64,000 nucleotides of DNA, taken from assembly GCF_000234665.1 (NCBI RefSeq), contig NC_018324.1, positions 2,292,428 through 2,356,427 on the forward strand. The letters are read 5' to 3'. Below, piece by piece: positions 52,001 through 61,000 of the stretch. Each line of letters begins with the position of its first letter. Positions within the stretch are counted from its first letter, which is position 1. Under the pieces are notes generated by a model that worked only from the letters and a program-made list of their open reading frames with translations, was not told the origin of the DNA and made no database searches. The stretch is from Leishmania mexicana MHOM/GT/2001/U1103 (taxonomy: Eukaryota > Euglenozoa > Kinetoplastea > Trypanosomatida > Trypanosomatidae). A program made the position numbers and the translations under genes.

Positions 52001-52323
52001 CCCAGCCGCGAAGCGGGGATGGACACGCGACTCCGCTTCTGCTCGTCGGCGACGATCTTGCCAAGCGTGAATATGTCGTTCAGCAACGTGTCTGCCTCAC
52101 CGTTGCCGCGGCGTCGACGCTGACGCGGCTGCTTGCTTGCCTCATGCGCGCCAGGGTCACTTGGAAAGAGGGATGTGATTTCATCCTCGTCGAGGCGACT
52201 GTGGAACGGCGCCGCACGGTCAGACGTCTGACTTCGCGAAGCCTGTGTTCGACGAGCGCACACGAGCGCTACGATGAGGCGGAGAGGCCGCCGCGACCGC
52301 GTCTCCTGTGCAAGTCGGCGCAT
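49042..52323 (-). CDS. Large protein (1093 residues), possibly mitochondrial, unassigned
   Basis: The frame starts at ATG 52323. The first 32 residues are strongly basic with a hydrophobic patch (RRPLRLIVALVCARRTQASR), a plausible mitochondrial targeting sequence. Residues about 40-340 are Pro/Ala/Ser-rich and likely disordered. From about 350 the protein looks folded, with mixed helix/strand sequence to the end (ALLRWMVDNRLLFYQLTPHT near the C-terminus). Around 705-775 short strands alternate with helices (LPAVVVDVTASSL, ADVVLVLSKDVRL, HRVTVLLPGDPAEV), suggesting a Rossmann or PIN-like alpha/beta fold; this is a weak impression. No enzyme family is recognised. A role in mitochondrial RNA metabolism is conceivable only by analogy. 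Confidence 0.75.
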   Translation of the reverse strand: MRRLAQETRSRRPLRLIVALVCARRTQASRSQTSDRAAPFHSRLDEDEITSLFPSDPGAHEASKQPRQRRRRGNGEADTLLNDIFTLGKIVADEQKRSRVSIPASRLGGSSGLNTRRPRGAASGDAASSLLFAEDSLDAEPLIAPLPISTPPPAVNTGIRSRRAPLPPAVSPPCEAALSPLQSWTSSFILTPEHLQAATDAHGASDIAFTLEELENTLFSPVVEEAEGDAQATKREMPTGLFAPSSPPMAPTMPCSEAPPARPEPVPAAPTIDTVHTAAPPLAQSAALPTSTLGDPTPVLPTASTAAFLPSAADSAATFPLTSSSPASSELCCSPEKLSTRALLATPVLRCCLRGSAVYVSMVRPFPTSRELLEALHEAVSFIESLPTLPQGPRLVRLGVDSTSAASASCAFLEPAGWIEVTSSMEERLAAQLLKERLLQRMTEGPVRGLRYIAELRAVDVEAPLVVRDTAAELLLACTAHEIRPCVRPGVVVNGSTKGAVRLSFSGIGVGVFPAPSTVRRLVQAVTAMCDEEAERTFLLEALARAGGRPAGPVTAPQPRLLVAEVMQHLHDLPLAVSAALLRGCMNSHGSAREEAAGAAAEDPAHMVHWFNAARATARQWWKLVQERRYRMLSTCSKRPVACSTRVSSCFTSSEVWKRLCDMILSPAADGVSIHQALSDAMHSAPVRRCRQNYLTVASPAFAHTATPDSPLPAVVVDVTASSLQRTSVADLACEICEQPADVVLVLSKDVRLQQKLHFLASLHLTDSGCHHRVTVLLPGDPAEVAECVSLTQSCARLAPQQPCYEACPSTLHPCHPRWLHQLIEVSNARSSAAVPGSSSAPHDAVPASLAELYAAHAWRRPCVTTRTSSVGLEMSAAVAFSWQRLIATATRAASRRALVEEFQHTHLAPLVLLRPNAKNDDGDDATQTWWSEYGELSTTQKEAATSTTVLTLMKNMNAAWPVASSTSGLTAPTNRSSSCVVECGVAFLFVLDVACQSLLRRAIESPDQLNVLSVAALGLDSSAGGLVEVADRVAGDGVETLVFAMEEMAAVHGVRFASLALLRWMVDNRLLFYQLTPHTIDRYITYSQHRGV

Positions 52324-53013
52324 TCACGAGTATGTGGATGATGCGCAACGCGTCGTTGTGTTCCTGGGGGAAAAAAGTGTGGTTAGATCGCCAAGCGCCG
52401 TCGACGCAAGCAAGACAAAGAATAACGCAGAGCGAGGGTTTAGTGAACGCATGAACCACGAGAAACAGAGCAAGAAGAGTGCTGGCAGAGACATAGAGGA
52501 GAGACCGCATGAGCACCAGGTAAAGGAGGCTCAAGCGAGCGAGGGCTCGGTGCGTTCGACACATGCTCACAGCCACACACACAAGCACATGGACAGCTAC
52601 TAGAGTTAAGAAGACATCCATACTGTCCTCAATCGTTCTCTCGTTGTGTCGTTGTTGTTGGGAGATGCTGGCTGATAAAAGCATGCGTGTTTCAGCAGCA
52701 TTCGCTTCCGTTGCCTTTGCAACCCGTAGTCACAGCAAAAGGGTCTACACAGTGGTGCGCCACTGTCCGCTGGGCTGTGTTGTGGTGCTTTTGCCGCTTT
52801 CATTTTTGCCTCTCAGTCTCGTAGACTGAAGTGGAAGGTACAGTGCGACACATCGAGGCGAGCAAGCGAAACAGAGAGCGACAGAGGAGAGGCCGGAGAG
52901 ACCGTGGTGCAGGTAGCAGACAAGACAGTGTGCTCCATCACCCGTCTTTCCCTCGCCCCTCCCCCCTCTGCCGTTGATGCATCGCTGCCGCTGCCCGCAC
53001 AGGACAAACCGCT
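52324..53013. other. Spacer between the 1093-residue gene and VPS54
   Basis: No gene seen. Purine-rich plus sequence at about 52455-52505 may provide the splice signal of the 1093-residue gene. The half nearest the VPS54 stop is mixed sequence. Confidence 0.5.
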
Positions 53014-56000
53014 TCACTTGGTTGCGGCGGGAAGCCGAGGAGAGCCGGACTGAGGGGGCAGCAAAAACCACCGCAGAACTGCCTCCTCTGACGACACTGG
53101 CCCAAAGGACTGGCCGCCTTGCATCACCGCAGACACCGATGTCACCTCGGCGCACCTGAGGACATCGTAGCCGAACTTCTCCACGTTTGCCGTGAAGAGC
53201 ATCACGTCCGACGCGGCGGCAGCGCGGTCATCCTCGGCGGTGGCCGGGATCTGCAGGGTCGACTCGCGTAGCATGACACTCAGTGACCCTAGCAATGGAA
53301 CCATCACGCCATCCATGTCTCCAGGCGGCAGCAAGGGCCGCAGCGCACGCATTAGCCGTGCCACCTCGCGGAGCATGGCCATGACCCACTCGTTACCGCT
53401 TGCCGACCAGTGTCCCTTCTCCATCGAGACGTGATCCAGGCTGTTCACCTTGCGGTGCACGAGGGACCCCATCTTCGAGAAGAATTCGTTGCGGTGGGCC
53501 ATGCAGTTGCGCACCACACGGTTCCAGTCATTCTTGACGAACAGCTTCGACGTCTCAGGAGCGGTGTTTGCAGAGGACGCGTTTGACGGCATCTGTGATG
53601 CTGAAGCACCGCCCACAAGGCCTAGCGCGTTTGCCACCGCCAGCGCATCGAGCGGCGCGCGGCCACGCAGTGACGAGACAAGGACACCCTCTTCCATGGC
53701 GGCCGTCAAGTGCGCCTGCAGAGCAGGAATGAAATCGATGAGAAACGCGACACACTGCGAGGCGATGCATAAGTGCTGCGTGGTGATGGTGGAGAGCGTG
53801 CCTTTCTCTACTGCCCGCGCACCAAGCACCATGGCAGCTGCCTGGCCCTCGTACTCATCGAGCAGCTCACTCATGCGCGACGCGACATCGAAGGCAAGGA
53901 AGGGGAAGAGGGCAATATATTCGTGATATTTGTGCAGCAGATCCATCAAAACGAGGAGGGAGATGGGCACGAGGCGGCCCTCCAGCTCGTCAGTGTCGGC
54001 ACCCGGCGCCGCTTCCGCCGGCTCGCTAGCCGTCTTCCCGTTGGGTAGAATGACGGCACCGGTACTGCACCGTACTCGCACGTAGAGTTTAGCGGCTCCG
54101 GTACTGAGCAGATCATCCGCGCCGCAGGCATCCGTAGCTCCACGAGCCGAGCTCGCCGAATGGCGCCATCGATTAAAGACGCCGTCGCTGTCGCCCGAGG
54201 CGAAGAGGGCCGTCAGCGAGCGCAGTCGAAACGCCTTCAGCGCTGTCGCCTCCATGGTGCACATGTCCTCCACCTGCTGCTGTATCGACTCGTCGACCGC
54301 CTCCTTGGCGGCCCACGTCTCCCCCTCCGTCACCATAATCATGTTCTCCTTGTTGACGCTGTGCTGGTGGCGGAAAAAGCGCTTGGCGAGTCGCTGAACA
54401 GTGGTGCCGATCACTTTTGTCGGACGGTACACCACAAAGCCGGCCGGCTCCTCGGCAGCTGCGAGGGACTGCGCCTTGTGGTCGCCCGCAGTCGACGACA
54501 CGGGCGAGCCGGTCGGAGTCCCATACCCGCTGCCTCCTTCGCGAAGAAGCAACACCAGTCGACCAGCCACATCGCCTGTCACGCGCACCGGAAACTGCAC
54601 ACTAACGCGCACGAGCTGCACCACCTCAACCATGGACGACAACTGCGGCCCGTTGGCATATACCTCCAGCAACGACGCGACTAGCGACTCCGCCTCGCCA
54701 CACACGCGCGCAAACAGGTCCCGCGTCGCCGTCTCCATCAGGATGTGGCGGTTCTCGTACATGGCGAGCGCCGTCCGCAGCCCTCCCGTGAGGAAAAAGC
54801 CCCAGTTCTGCGACGCGTGTGTCACAAAGTCCACGAGCATGTCCACAAACTGCTGCAGCACCTGCAGATAGCCCTGAAAGCGGAGGTGTTTCGCAAACCC
54901 GCAGAGCTGCTGGCGTGCCTCTGGCAGGGCGAGAGCAACCGTGTCGCTGGTAATGGAGAGAAGCTCATTCGCCTTGGTATTATCCAGCGTGCCAGCGTTC
55001 ATGAAGAGACTCACGAGCATCTCTTGCCCCATGACATGAAGCAGCTCAACAAGCCTTACATGGTAGAGCTGATTTGCCGCGTTCAGCACACCGAGGCGCG
55101 TTACGCTCTCGCACACGGTCGTCACTCGCTCGTTTGACTCGCCTTCGTCGAGGTTGCTCAGCAGCACGTCACAGTACTCGTCGAGCACGAGCTTTTCGAG
55201 GGCTTTGCGCGCTCTCCGGAGACGCCCCGGGACCTCCTGGAGGCATTGTAGGTGCGACAAGGACTTCCACGCAACGCCCTGCTCCACATCCTTGGTGCCG
55301 CGCACCGCAGTCTCCAGGTCAAGCAGCGCGGATGAGATGGCCAGCACCTCGCCAAAGTCGCGCTCCGGCAGCGCAGCCCAGTTCTCGACGTCCCCTAATC
55401 GCCGGAGCACTTGCTGCGCTGAGGTGGCGGTGGTGTTCAGTCGCAGAAAGTTCTGCCGTCGCCGGTAGAGATTGCCAATGCGGATGTACTCGGCAATGCA
55501 GTGCTCGCCAGCGCGCATGCCGCCCTCGCGAGCCACTCGCACGTCAGCCAAGACGGTTCGAGCGTCGCTGCTGAGGGAGCTGAACTGGCAGGAAGTGGCG
55601 AAGAAGTCCTCGGAGCGGTGCTTGACGTGCTGCAGCAGGCACTTCTCCACAGCCGACTCCCACGCGCGCAGCTCCTTATTCCGGCTCTCCAGGTATTCGT
55701 AGTCAGCCGCAAACGTGCCACCATCCACGAACTGTGTCGGTGTTCCCGTTGAGCTGCCCTGTGTGGCCACTGCCGCAGTGGGTGACGTTAACGTAGCAGC
55801 AGGCCGAGACTCACCCACGGCATCCGATAGCATGCGTATTTCAGCTGCCGGGTCGTACGACATGGAAAAAAACTCCGTTGGTACCCCCGCTGGCCACGGG
55901 CCGTCATCCACAGTCGCTGCACCGTCGAGGTGCGCGTAGTCGCCAGCGGCGTCTGCCACGCCGTCCTCCCGCCATTCCCTCGCATCGTTCGCGATCCCCT

Positions 56001-56733
56001 CACGTTGATTGGCCTGATAGGCTTTTGAGATAAGCTTCACGTAGCCGCTGAAGTCCTCATTGGGTGGGTACTCGGCGAGCAAGGCGGCAGAGGACTCGGG
56101 CCCCGTCTGCGCAGCCGAGTAGGAGCGAAGCATGTCCTCCAGGTCACCCACACGGCCATTAAAGTCGAAGGCCGCGTAGAGCTTACCCCCTAACCAAGTG
56201 GCCCAGTCTACATTTGTGGTCGGCTCGCCTGGGTCGTTCAGGATCGAAATAAAGCTCTGCCCCACTGAGTGCTGTAGCTGAGTGAAGTGCTGTTGGGAGA
56301 TGGGGTCGAGTGCGGCAAAGGGGGAGCAGTCGTCACCATACGGTGACACGACGCCGTTGCGCACATTCTGCTGTCGCTGAATCTCATCAGCGGCGCAATC
56401 TTCTTGCAGCTCCGTGAACAATACCTCCGGCACACGCAGCTTCTGTCCTGGAGACAAGGCCGAGACCTCGTACAGCCAGTTGCGCAGCTGGGCTCGCAGC
56501 GTCGCAGAGGACACGCCATTTCGTATGGACTCCTCTACAACAAGGGAGGGGAGTCCCAGTGCATGGGCGATGCGGACGCGACTAAATCCGTGGTGGACCA
56601 TTAAGTGAGCACAGATGCTAGCGGCAGCGTCGCGACTGCGGCGGACTGTAGCGTTGCGAAGTTGGCTGCCCTCTGCGGAAACGAGCTGCGTTGATGAGGT
56701 GAGCTCATTGTGTGTTCCCGGATATGACGTCAT
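53014..56733 (-). CDS. VPS54: VPS54, subunit of the GARP tethering complex
   Basis: 1239 residues from the first ATG. GARP (VPS51-54) tethers endosome-derived vesicles at the trans-Golgi network. Two family regions are seen. Residues about 348-520 fit the N-terminal CATCHR-type helical part, with the pattern of short hydrophobic blocks and SLSHLQCLQEVPGRLRRARK then LEKLVLDEY (about 500-520). Residues about 925-1235 match the VPS54 C-terminal domain: LLDEYEGQAAAMVLGARAV (about 955), LSTITTQHLCIASQCVAFLI and DFIPALQAHL follow in the same order as in the human protein, and a segment near the end resembles the family's final helices. The protein is longer than the roughly 980-residue human one, because of an N-terminal extension and a low-complexity insertion near 750-790. 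GARP partners are not in this window. Confidence 0.82.
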   Translation of the reverse strand: MTSYPGTHNELTSSTQLVSAEGSQLRNATVRRSRDAAASICAHLMVHHGFSRVRIAHALGLPSLVVEESIRNGVSSATLRAQLRNWLYEVSALSPGQKLRVPEVLFTELQEDCAADEIQRQQNVRNGVVSPYGDDCSPFAALDPISQQHFTQLQHSVGQSFISILNDPGEPTTNVDWATWLGGKLYAAFDFNGRVGDLEDMLRSYSAAQTGPESSAALLAEYPPNEDFSGYVKLISKAYQANQREGIANDAREWREDGVADAAGDYAHLDGAATVDDGPWPAGVPTEFFSMSYDPAAEIRMLSDAVGESRPAATLTSPTAAVATQGSSTGTPTQFVDGGTFAADYEYLESRNKELRAWESAVEKCLLQHVKHRSEDFFATSCQFSSLSSDARTVLADVRVAREGGMRAGEHCIAEYIRIGNLYRRRQNFLRLNTTATSAQQVLRRLGDVENWAALPERDFGEVLAISSALLDLETAVRGTKDVEQGVAWKSLSHLQCLQEVPGRLRRARKALEKLVLDEYCDVLLSNLDEGESNERVTTVCESVTRLGVLNAANQLYHVRLVELLHVMGQEMLVSLFMNAGTLDNTKANELLSITSDTVALALPEARQQLCGFAKHLRFQGYLQVLQQFVDMLVDFVTHASQNWGFFLTGGLRTALAMYENRHILMETATRDLFARVCGEAESLVASLLEVYANGPQLSSMVEVVQLVRVSVQFPVRVTGDVAGRLVLLLREGGSGYGTPTGSPVSSTAGDHKAQSLAAAEEPAGFVVYRPTKVIGTTVQRLAKRFFRHQHSVNKENMIMVTEGETWAAKEAVDESIQQQVEDMCTMEATALKAFRLRSLTALFASGDSDGVFNRWRHSASSARGATDACGADDLLSTGAAKLYVRVRCSTGAVILPNGKTASEPAEAAPGADTDELEGRLVPISLLVLMDLLHKYHEYIALFPFLAFDVASRMSELLDEYEGQAAAMVLGARAVEKGTLSTITTQHLCIASQCVAFLIDFIPALQAHLTAAMEEGVLVSSLRGRAPLDALAVANALGLVGGASASQMPSNASSANTAPETSKLFVKNDWNRVVRNCMAHRNEFFSKMGSLVHRKVNSLDHVSMEKGHWSASGNEWVMAMLREVARLMRALRPLLPPGDMDGVMVPLLGSLSVMLRESTLQIPATAEDDRAAAASDVMLFTANVEKFGYDVLRCAEVTSVSAVMQGGQSFGPVSSEEAVLRWFLLPPQSGSPRLPAATK

Positions 56734-58011
56734 GCTTTGACGCTCTTCGTGCTATCCTTTTGTTTTTTTGCCACCAACCGTATCCTTCACACGTGGTACT
56801 CCCTTCCACTTTTCGTTTGCTTTGTCGTTGCCCTTGGGTTGCCTGTCACACAAAACTGGGCTCCGTGAACCACGTATCAGTGTCTCCACGATCCGAAGAC
56901 GGTGGTACTTGTATTCCCCGTGGTAGCTGGTGAAAGGGACGTCGAAGAGAGAGCAGACGGGTTTCCTTAGCAGAACGTGGAACGGGGAAGCGCCCGTCTG
57001 TCTAATATGTATGCGTGTGTCTGTGTGCCTGTGTGTGTGTGTTTGTTCGCGCCTTCCTCTCAAGCGGTGCACGAGGCATTCGCGTTCAATCAGAGGTTGT
57101 GGGGTACTGCTTGCTGCAGCTGCGGTAGAGGCCGAGGCAGTTCACCCAACCGCCACTCATACTGCGCCGAACGCAGCCGTGCACACAAAAATGAAGCGTT
57201 GAAGAAAAAAAGAAGGGAGAAGTATTCGAGTAGCTCATACGATGAGACGGTGAGGCGCAGCATGCGAGAGAGTCGACTCCGAACACACACGCACACACAC
57301 GACACCTCTCATCCGCCGAATCGCCTTTACACACCTTCACCTCCGTAAGTGTAGTCATGCAAAGGCCGTCAGAGGGGAACGCCGGGGATGACGTGCCGCG
57401 GCTCCACATGTATGGAGCTCTTGGGTTCGGGAAGCAAGAGAGGCTAAGCAAATGGCGCAGACGCAAAGCGGGTGGCATGGGCACGACACGCGCCGAGCTG
57501 GACCGCATCCAACGCGGCATAATGGGAAAGAAAACGCATGAGTATGATGAGGCAAGGGAAGGAGGGGGGAGCACCTCTTCAGACGCAGCCATGGCGACTG
57601 CAGCGAGACGCACATCCGTTGCGCATGGTGGTGGTGCGCTCATTGACAAACACTCGCAAAAGGGTCGGCGCACCTTCGCTTGTTCTTTGCGTCGCGATGC
57701 ATTCGCCACTATGCGTCTAGCATGTCTAGGTCTAGCTCCAGGGTCCCTTCTAGCGTGCATGCAGAGCCAGACCACGTCCTATGCCCCACAGGAGAAGGAG
57801 GGGAGGTCTGCGTGACCGTGCGTGGTCGTCTCTACAAATGAAGAGCAGAACGGTGTGCGCATGCACAAGGTGTTTGAGCGAAAGGTGCTCAAACCTCGCA
57901 CGCCTGGACACGCGAGGAAGGTGTCCCTTGGAAGCACCCCCGTCGAGACCTATTCGAAAGAATGACTTTAGACGCCGCATGTCGTCCTGTGCCATGCTCG
58001 TATTGGCAGCG
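56734..58011. other. Spacer between VPS54 and the 1474-residue gene
   Basis: No gene firmly supported. TG repeat near 57029-57041, CA repeat near 57286-57299. A plus-strand frame (57357-57815, 152 residues) has protein-like composition in its first 100 residues and is discussed as a finding; it would run against the transcription direction. Confidence 0.5.
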
Positions 58012-61000
58012 CTACGGCTGAGGTGCCCAGGTGGAAGGCGGCGCAGGCACCGACACTCTCGGCGGAAGAGGCACAAGAGATGGCGCAGCAATCGCATCCG
58101 TAATGGCGGCGGCAGCAGGTGGCGCGGCGGATTCGACATCCTTGGCCTGCAACGTCGCTCTGCCCACGTCCTCAAAGTCAAAAGACGATACTGCTTGCTC
58201 CTCCGGCGGGGGCGTCTTCGGGCTTGGAATGAGGTCGTCATAGCTCCCGTGTGACGAGGCAATCGCCATGGGAGAAGAGGGGGCGCCCCGGGCAGCATCG
58301 ACAGCAAGGTTGCTTTGCATCGTCGTCTCCGGCATTGGGTTCTTTGCCGCTAAAGTATCCTCACTTGGTACCCTGCTACGACCGCTGCCGCCGGTGGGGC
58401 CAGTGCATGGCAGCGCATCTGCAAGGGCCGACTCCTCCCGTTCACGCGTCCCGGCAGTGACGCGCTCGGCAGAGATGCTGGAGGTCATGTCTTCGTCATC
58501 GTCCGGGGAGGGCACCTCCATAAAGTCCGCACTACCGCTGTCGCCTGACGCCCTATCCTCGCCTTGCCGCGAGGCACTTGCAGTGGCTGCCCTTGTTCCC
58601 GTGTCCTTTTCGTTGCAGCTCTGATGGCTTGTGGAGAGAACGGGCTTGCTTGCTTCCAAGACATCGGAGCCAAAAGGGGATGGGGTCTTGCGCAGCCCCA
58701 CCGCCCCTGTCCCCATCACAGCACACTGGCCACTGTTGGTGTTCCCAGACCCCTCCGTGGGGAAGGCAGACGCCTCACCGTCGACGTCGCCGCCAATTTT
58801 CGCCGTGTCCGTCGACGACTGCCGAGATGAAAATGCGTTCTGCATGTCCTCCAGGCAGTGACGCTCCGCAAGGGCCCCCACAAAATCAAAAGAGGTGTCA
58901 CCTGAGTACTGGTTGGTGAGATCGGCGGTTGTGCTGTGGTCGTTGCTGAGCATGTGGGAGTTCACCCCACCTCTACTCATCTCTGCACCACTGCCGCCGA
59001 AGTCATCGTCGTTGCAGACGCCCGTCGCAAACGAGCTGCTGCGTCGCTGCGGGTACAAATTCGAGGCAACAGCTGGAGTAAGAGCAACGGGGGACGGCAT
59101 CGGCACACCGTCCCTTGGGTGCAAGCTCGTCAGCGCGTTGGCACCGCGGGAAGACAGGAGTGAAAGGGAAGATCGGCGTTCATCTGCGCGCGACACCGCC
59201 GCGAACGGAGCCGCCGCGACCGCTTCCTCCAACTCAGGCGGCTGCTGCCGCACAGGGAATGTTGGGAGCGGCCCAACGACATTGGAATCGGGGAGAGGCG
59301 GCATCCGCCGCGTGGCAGCCTCCACCAGCGCTGCTGACCCAGAGATGGTGTTGCTGTTGAACTTCGCCACGCCGACCTTTTCCATCTGCTGCAGCGGCCC
59401 ACCGGGTGGCTCGCTCCGGTTGGAATTTGCATGGTGACCTTGGTCACCATCGTCCCCCCCGGAGTGCGGTGAGTTCAACGCGGAAGAGGTTGAGGAAGAT
59501 GCCGAGAATGAGTCGCTGATCTTGGTTTCGCTGATGTCTGGCAGCGTCTGCTCTGTGTAGGTGAGGTCTGCGATCGACGCTGTCCTCCGGGAGCTGATGT
59601 CAGGCGAGTGCACCACGGCCCGCACACTGGAGGAGAACAGGGGGCCGGTCATGGTGGTGCGGTTGATAAGGATCGAAACTGGAGAAACAACGGCGATCGG
59701 CGGTGCGGGGAGATCGATGACGTATCTGTGGGAGTTGGCGGGGGCGGCATTAGTCTTGTTGGTGACAGACTGCTGCTGCTTGGCCGCGCCCTCGGCGCCG
59801 GAAGTGAGCAGGAGGGAAGAGTCTGCCGAGGAGATGACGGAGGAGCTTGAGTCTGGTCCGCTGGCCTTCTCTACTGTTTCGTCATCTCTATGGCTACCTT
59901 CGCCGTCGCTGAAGTCGTCCGTGGAGCTCGAGGAGGCCGCTGTAACCCTCGCTTCGTCTGTCGCAGCAGCAGCAGCGCAGTCGTCCACGAGATCATTGCG
60001 CACTGTGGCGTCGCACACACGCTCACCGCCACGTGTCCGTGTCGTGGAAGAAGTCGATCCACCGATGAGCCTACGTGATGGACGCGCCGACGCAGAGGAA
60101 AGCAGCGTCACGTCGTCTTCACTGTCGCCCGATAGAGAGTCATAGCTGGAGTTGCTGTGTGTTGAATCCGACATGGAAGACGGTGTGAACGTTCCCGTGC
60201 CGCTCTCGGCGGGAAAGGCGTCATCGTCCTGCACAGCTGTTTCAGTGGCGACGCCTCCCGCGCTGCAGGGCAACGTTACACTCTCGAAGAAACTGGCTGT
60301 CCGCAGCATCGGATCTGTCTGTGTGTGTTCGGCGCTTGGACAACGTAGCGATGCCGAGGCACTTGCCGACGTCGGCCGTAGTGACGCCTCGCATGCCGAA
60401 AGACGGGATGCACCAGTCGTGGGTGGCTGCCCGTCTGGCAACGTGGGCCTCACCGACGCAGCTGTACTAAGTGAGCGGGGCGCGGATAAGGCAATACTCT
60501 CCATTGCAGCCTCGGGCCGCCGCAGCGATTCGAGAAGCCGCGTTGTCAGCTCCGCCTCACGCTCCTCCGCGTACTCCGCCAGTTGTCCCTCGTATGCTTC
60601 TCTCTGAGCCTCCAGCACGTCCTCAAGGGCGGTGAATCGCTTCCGCAGTTTCTGTATTGTCTCTTCCTGCTGCGCCTCGCGATCGCGTGCCATGGCACGC
60701 TGCTCCGCGCACTGCTCCTGATACTTTTCCTTCATGGCTCGCACCGCCTGTTGCTGGGCCGCCTTCATTTCGTCACGCAAGGTTGCCTCGCTTTCGTGGC
60801 TCTGCTGCAGAAGCTCCACGAGGTGGTCACGCTCGTCAATTATGGCGCGCAGCGTGGCGGGCGACGACTGAGTGTCGAACAACTGGTGAAAGGCCTCCAC
60901 TTCCCGGTCACGGTCGAGGACGCGCTCCTGGGCGACGCTTAACTGCTGTTGCGTGCGAGCGAGTTCCTGCGGGAGCCCCACCAGCGCCTTCCACTCCACC

